From assembly GCA_023396345.1 (NCBI GenBank), contig JAEWWO010000341.1:1-6113 (forward strand): a DNA stretch of 6,113 nucleotides, given 5' to 3'. The notes beneath the pieces were generated by a model. It had not been told where the DNA came from, ran no database searches, and saw nothing but the letters and a program-made list of their open reading frames with translations. Position numbers and translations under genes: made by a program. This document shows positions 6,027-6,113 of the stretch, piece by piece. How positions within the stretch are numbered: the first letter of the stretch is position 1; each line of letters opens with the position of its first letter. This stretch comes from Bacteroidota bacterium. Its GTDB lineage: Bacteria > Bacteroidota > Bacteroidia > Chitinophagales > Chitinophagaceae.

Positions 6027-6113
6027 GTGCGTACTATTTTTTGTTTTTTGTTTACTTTATTTTTTGCTGCTGTCAATGCTGTTTATTCGCAGAATTTAGA
6101 CAGTATGCAGTAT
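6027..6113 (+). CDS. N-terminus of a secreted protein, GTG start (partial)
   Basis: The frame is open to the window edge and gives 29 residues, starting MRTIFCFLFTLFFAAVN and continuing AVYSQNLDSMQY. The short basic start, long hydrophobic core and small/polar residues before QNLDS make a typical Bacteroidota signal peptide, with cleavage probably near YS|Q. The nearest in-frame stop upstream is TGA at 6003-6005. No in-frame ATG lies between it and the signal sequence, so GTG at 6027 is the best start; it has an A-rich leader (CAAACAAAC). The gene is divergent from the barrel operon. The product cannot be identified from this much sequence, and an export signal is all that can be supported. 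Confidence 0.6.
   Translation, partial: MRTIFCFLFTLFFAAVNAVYSQNLDSMQY

Overview
The window looks like an ordinary chromosomal segment from a Bacteroidota bacterium. The evidence is low-GC, A-rich leaders before start codons without Shine-Dalgarno sites, signal peptides ending in A|Q, a clear Bacteroidota-type promoter (ATTG, 20 bp, TACTTTTG), and recognisable protein families. These families are a PepSY membrane protein, an M1 peptidase with a C-terminal helical-repeat part, and a PDH E2 starting MAEVIKMPRLSDTMTEG. The gene types alone do not fix the genus; a Chitinophagales/Sphingobacteriales-like lineage is a guess.

Layout, left to right. (1) The 3' end of a PepSY-associated membrane protein gene (+), whose stop codon lies inside a perfect 42-bp REP-like palindrome. 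(2) A 181-bp AT-rich intergenic region with two similar 17-bp dyads 32 bp apart. (3) A full gene (+) for a secreted M1 zinc aminopeptidase of 834 aa. (4) A 126-bp gap with a weak promoter candidate. (5) A full gene (+) for the dihydrolipoamide acetyltransferase (E2) of pyruvate dehydrogenase, with two lipoyl domains. (6) A convergent junction holding two hairpin terminators, one for each strand. (7) A two-gene minus-strand operon, read right to left: a small outer-membrane beta-barrel protein, then a small lipoprotein. (8) A 186-bp divergent intergenic region carrying the operon promoter. (9) The first 29 codons of another secreted protein (+), apparently starting at GTG and running off the window.

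The genes do not form one obvious pathway. The E2 enzyme is cytoplasmic central metabolism, and no E1 or E3 genes are visible here. The peptidase is exported and probably degrades peptides in the periplasm or at the cell surface. The barrel and lipoprotein are a plausible envelope pair of unknown function. I see no CRISPR array, transposase, phage gene, tRNA or rRNA, and no convincing new defence or biosynthetic system. The points most worth a second look are the REP-like palindrome, the paired dyads upstream of the peptidase, and the uncharacterised barrel/lipoprotein operon.
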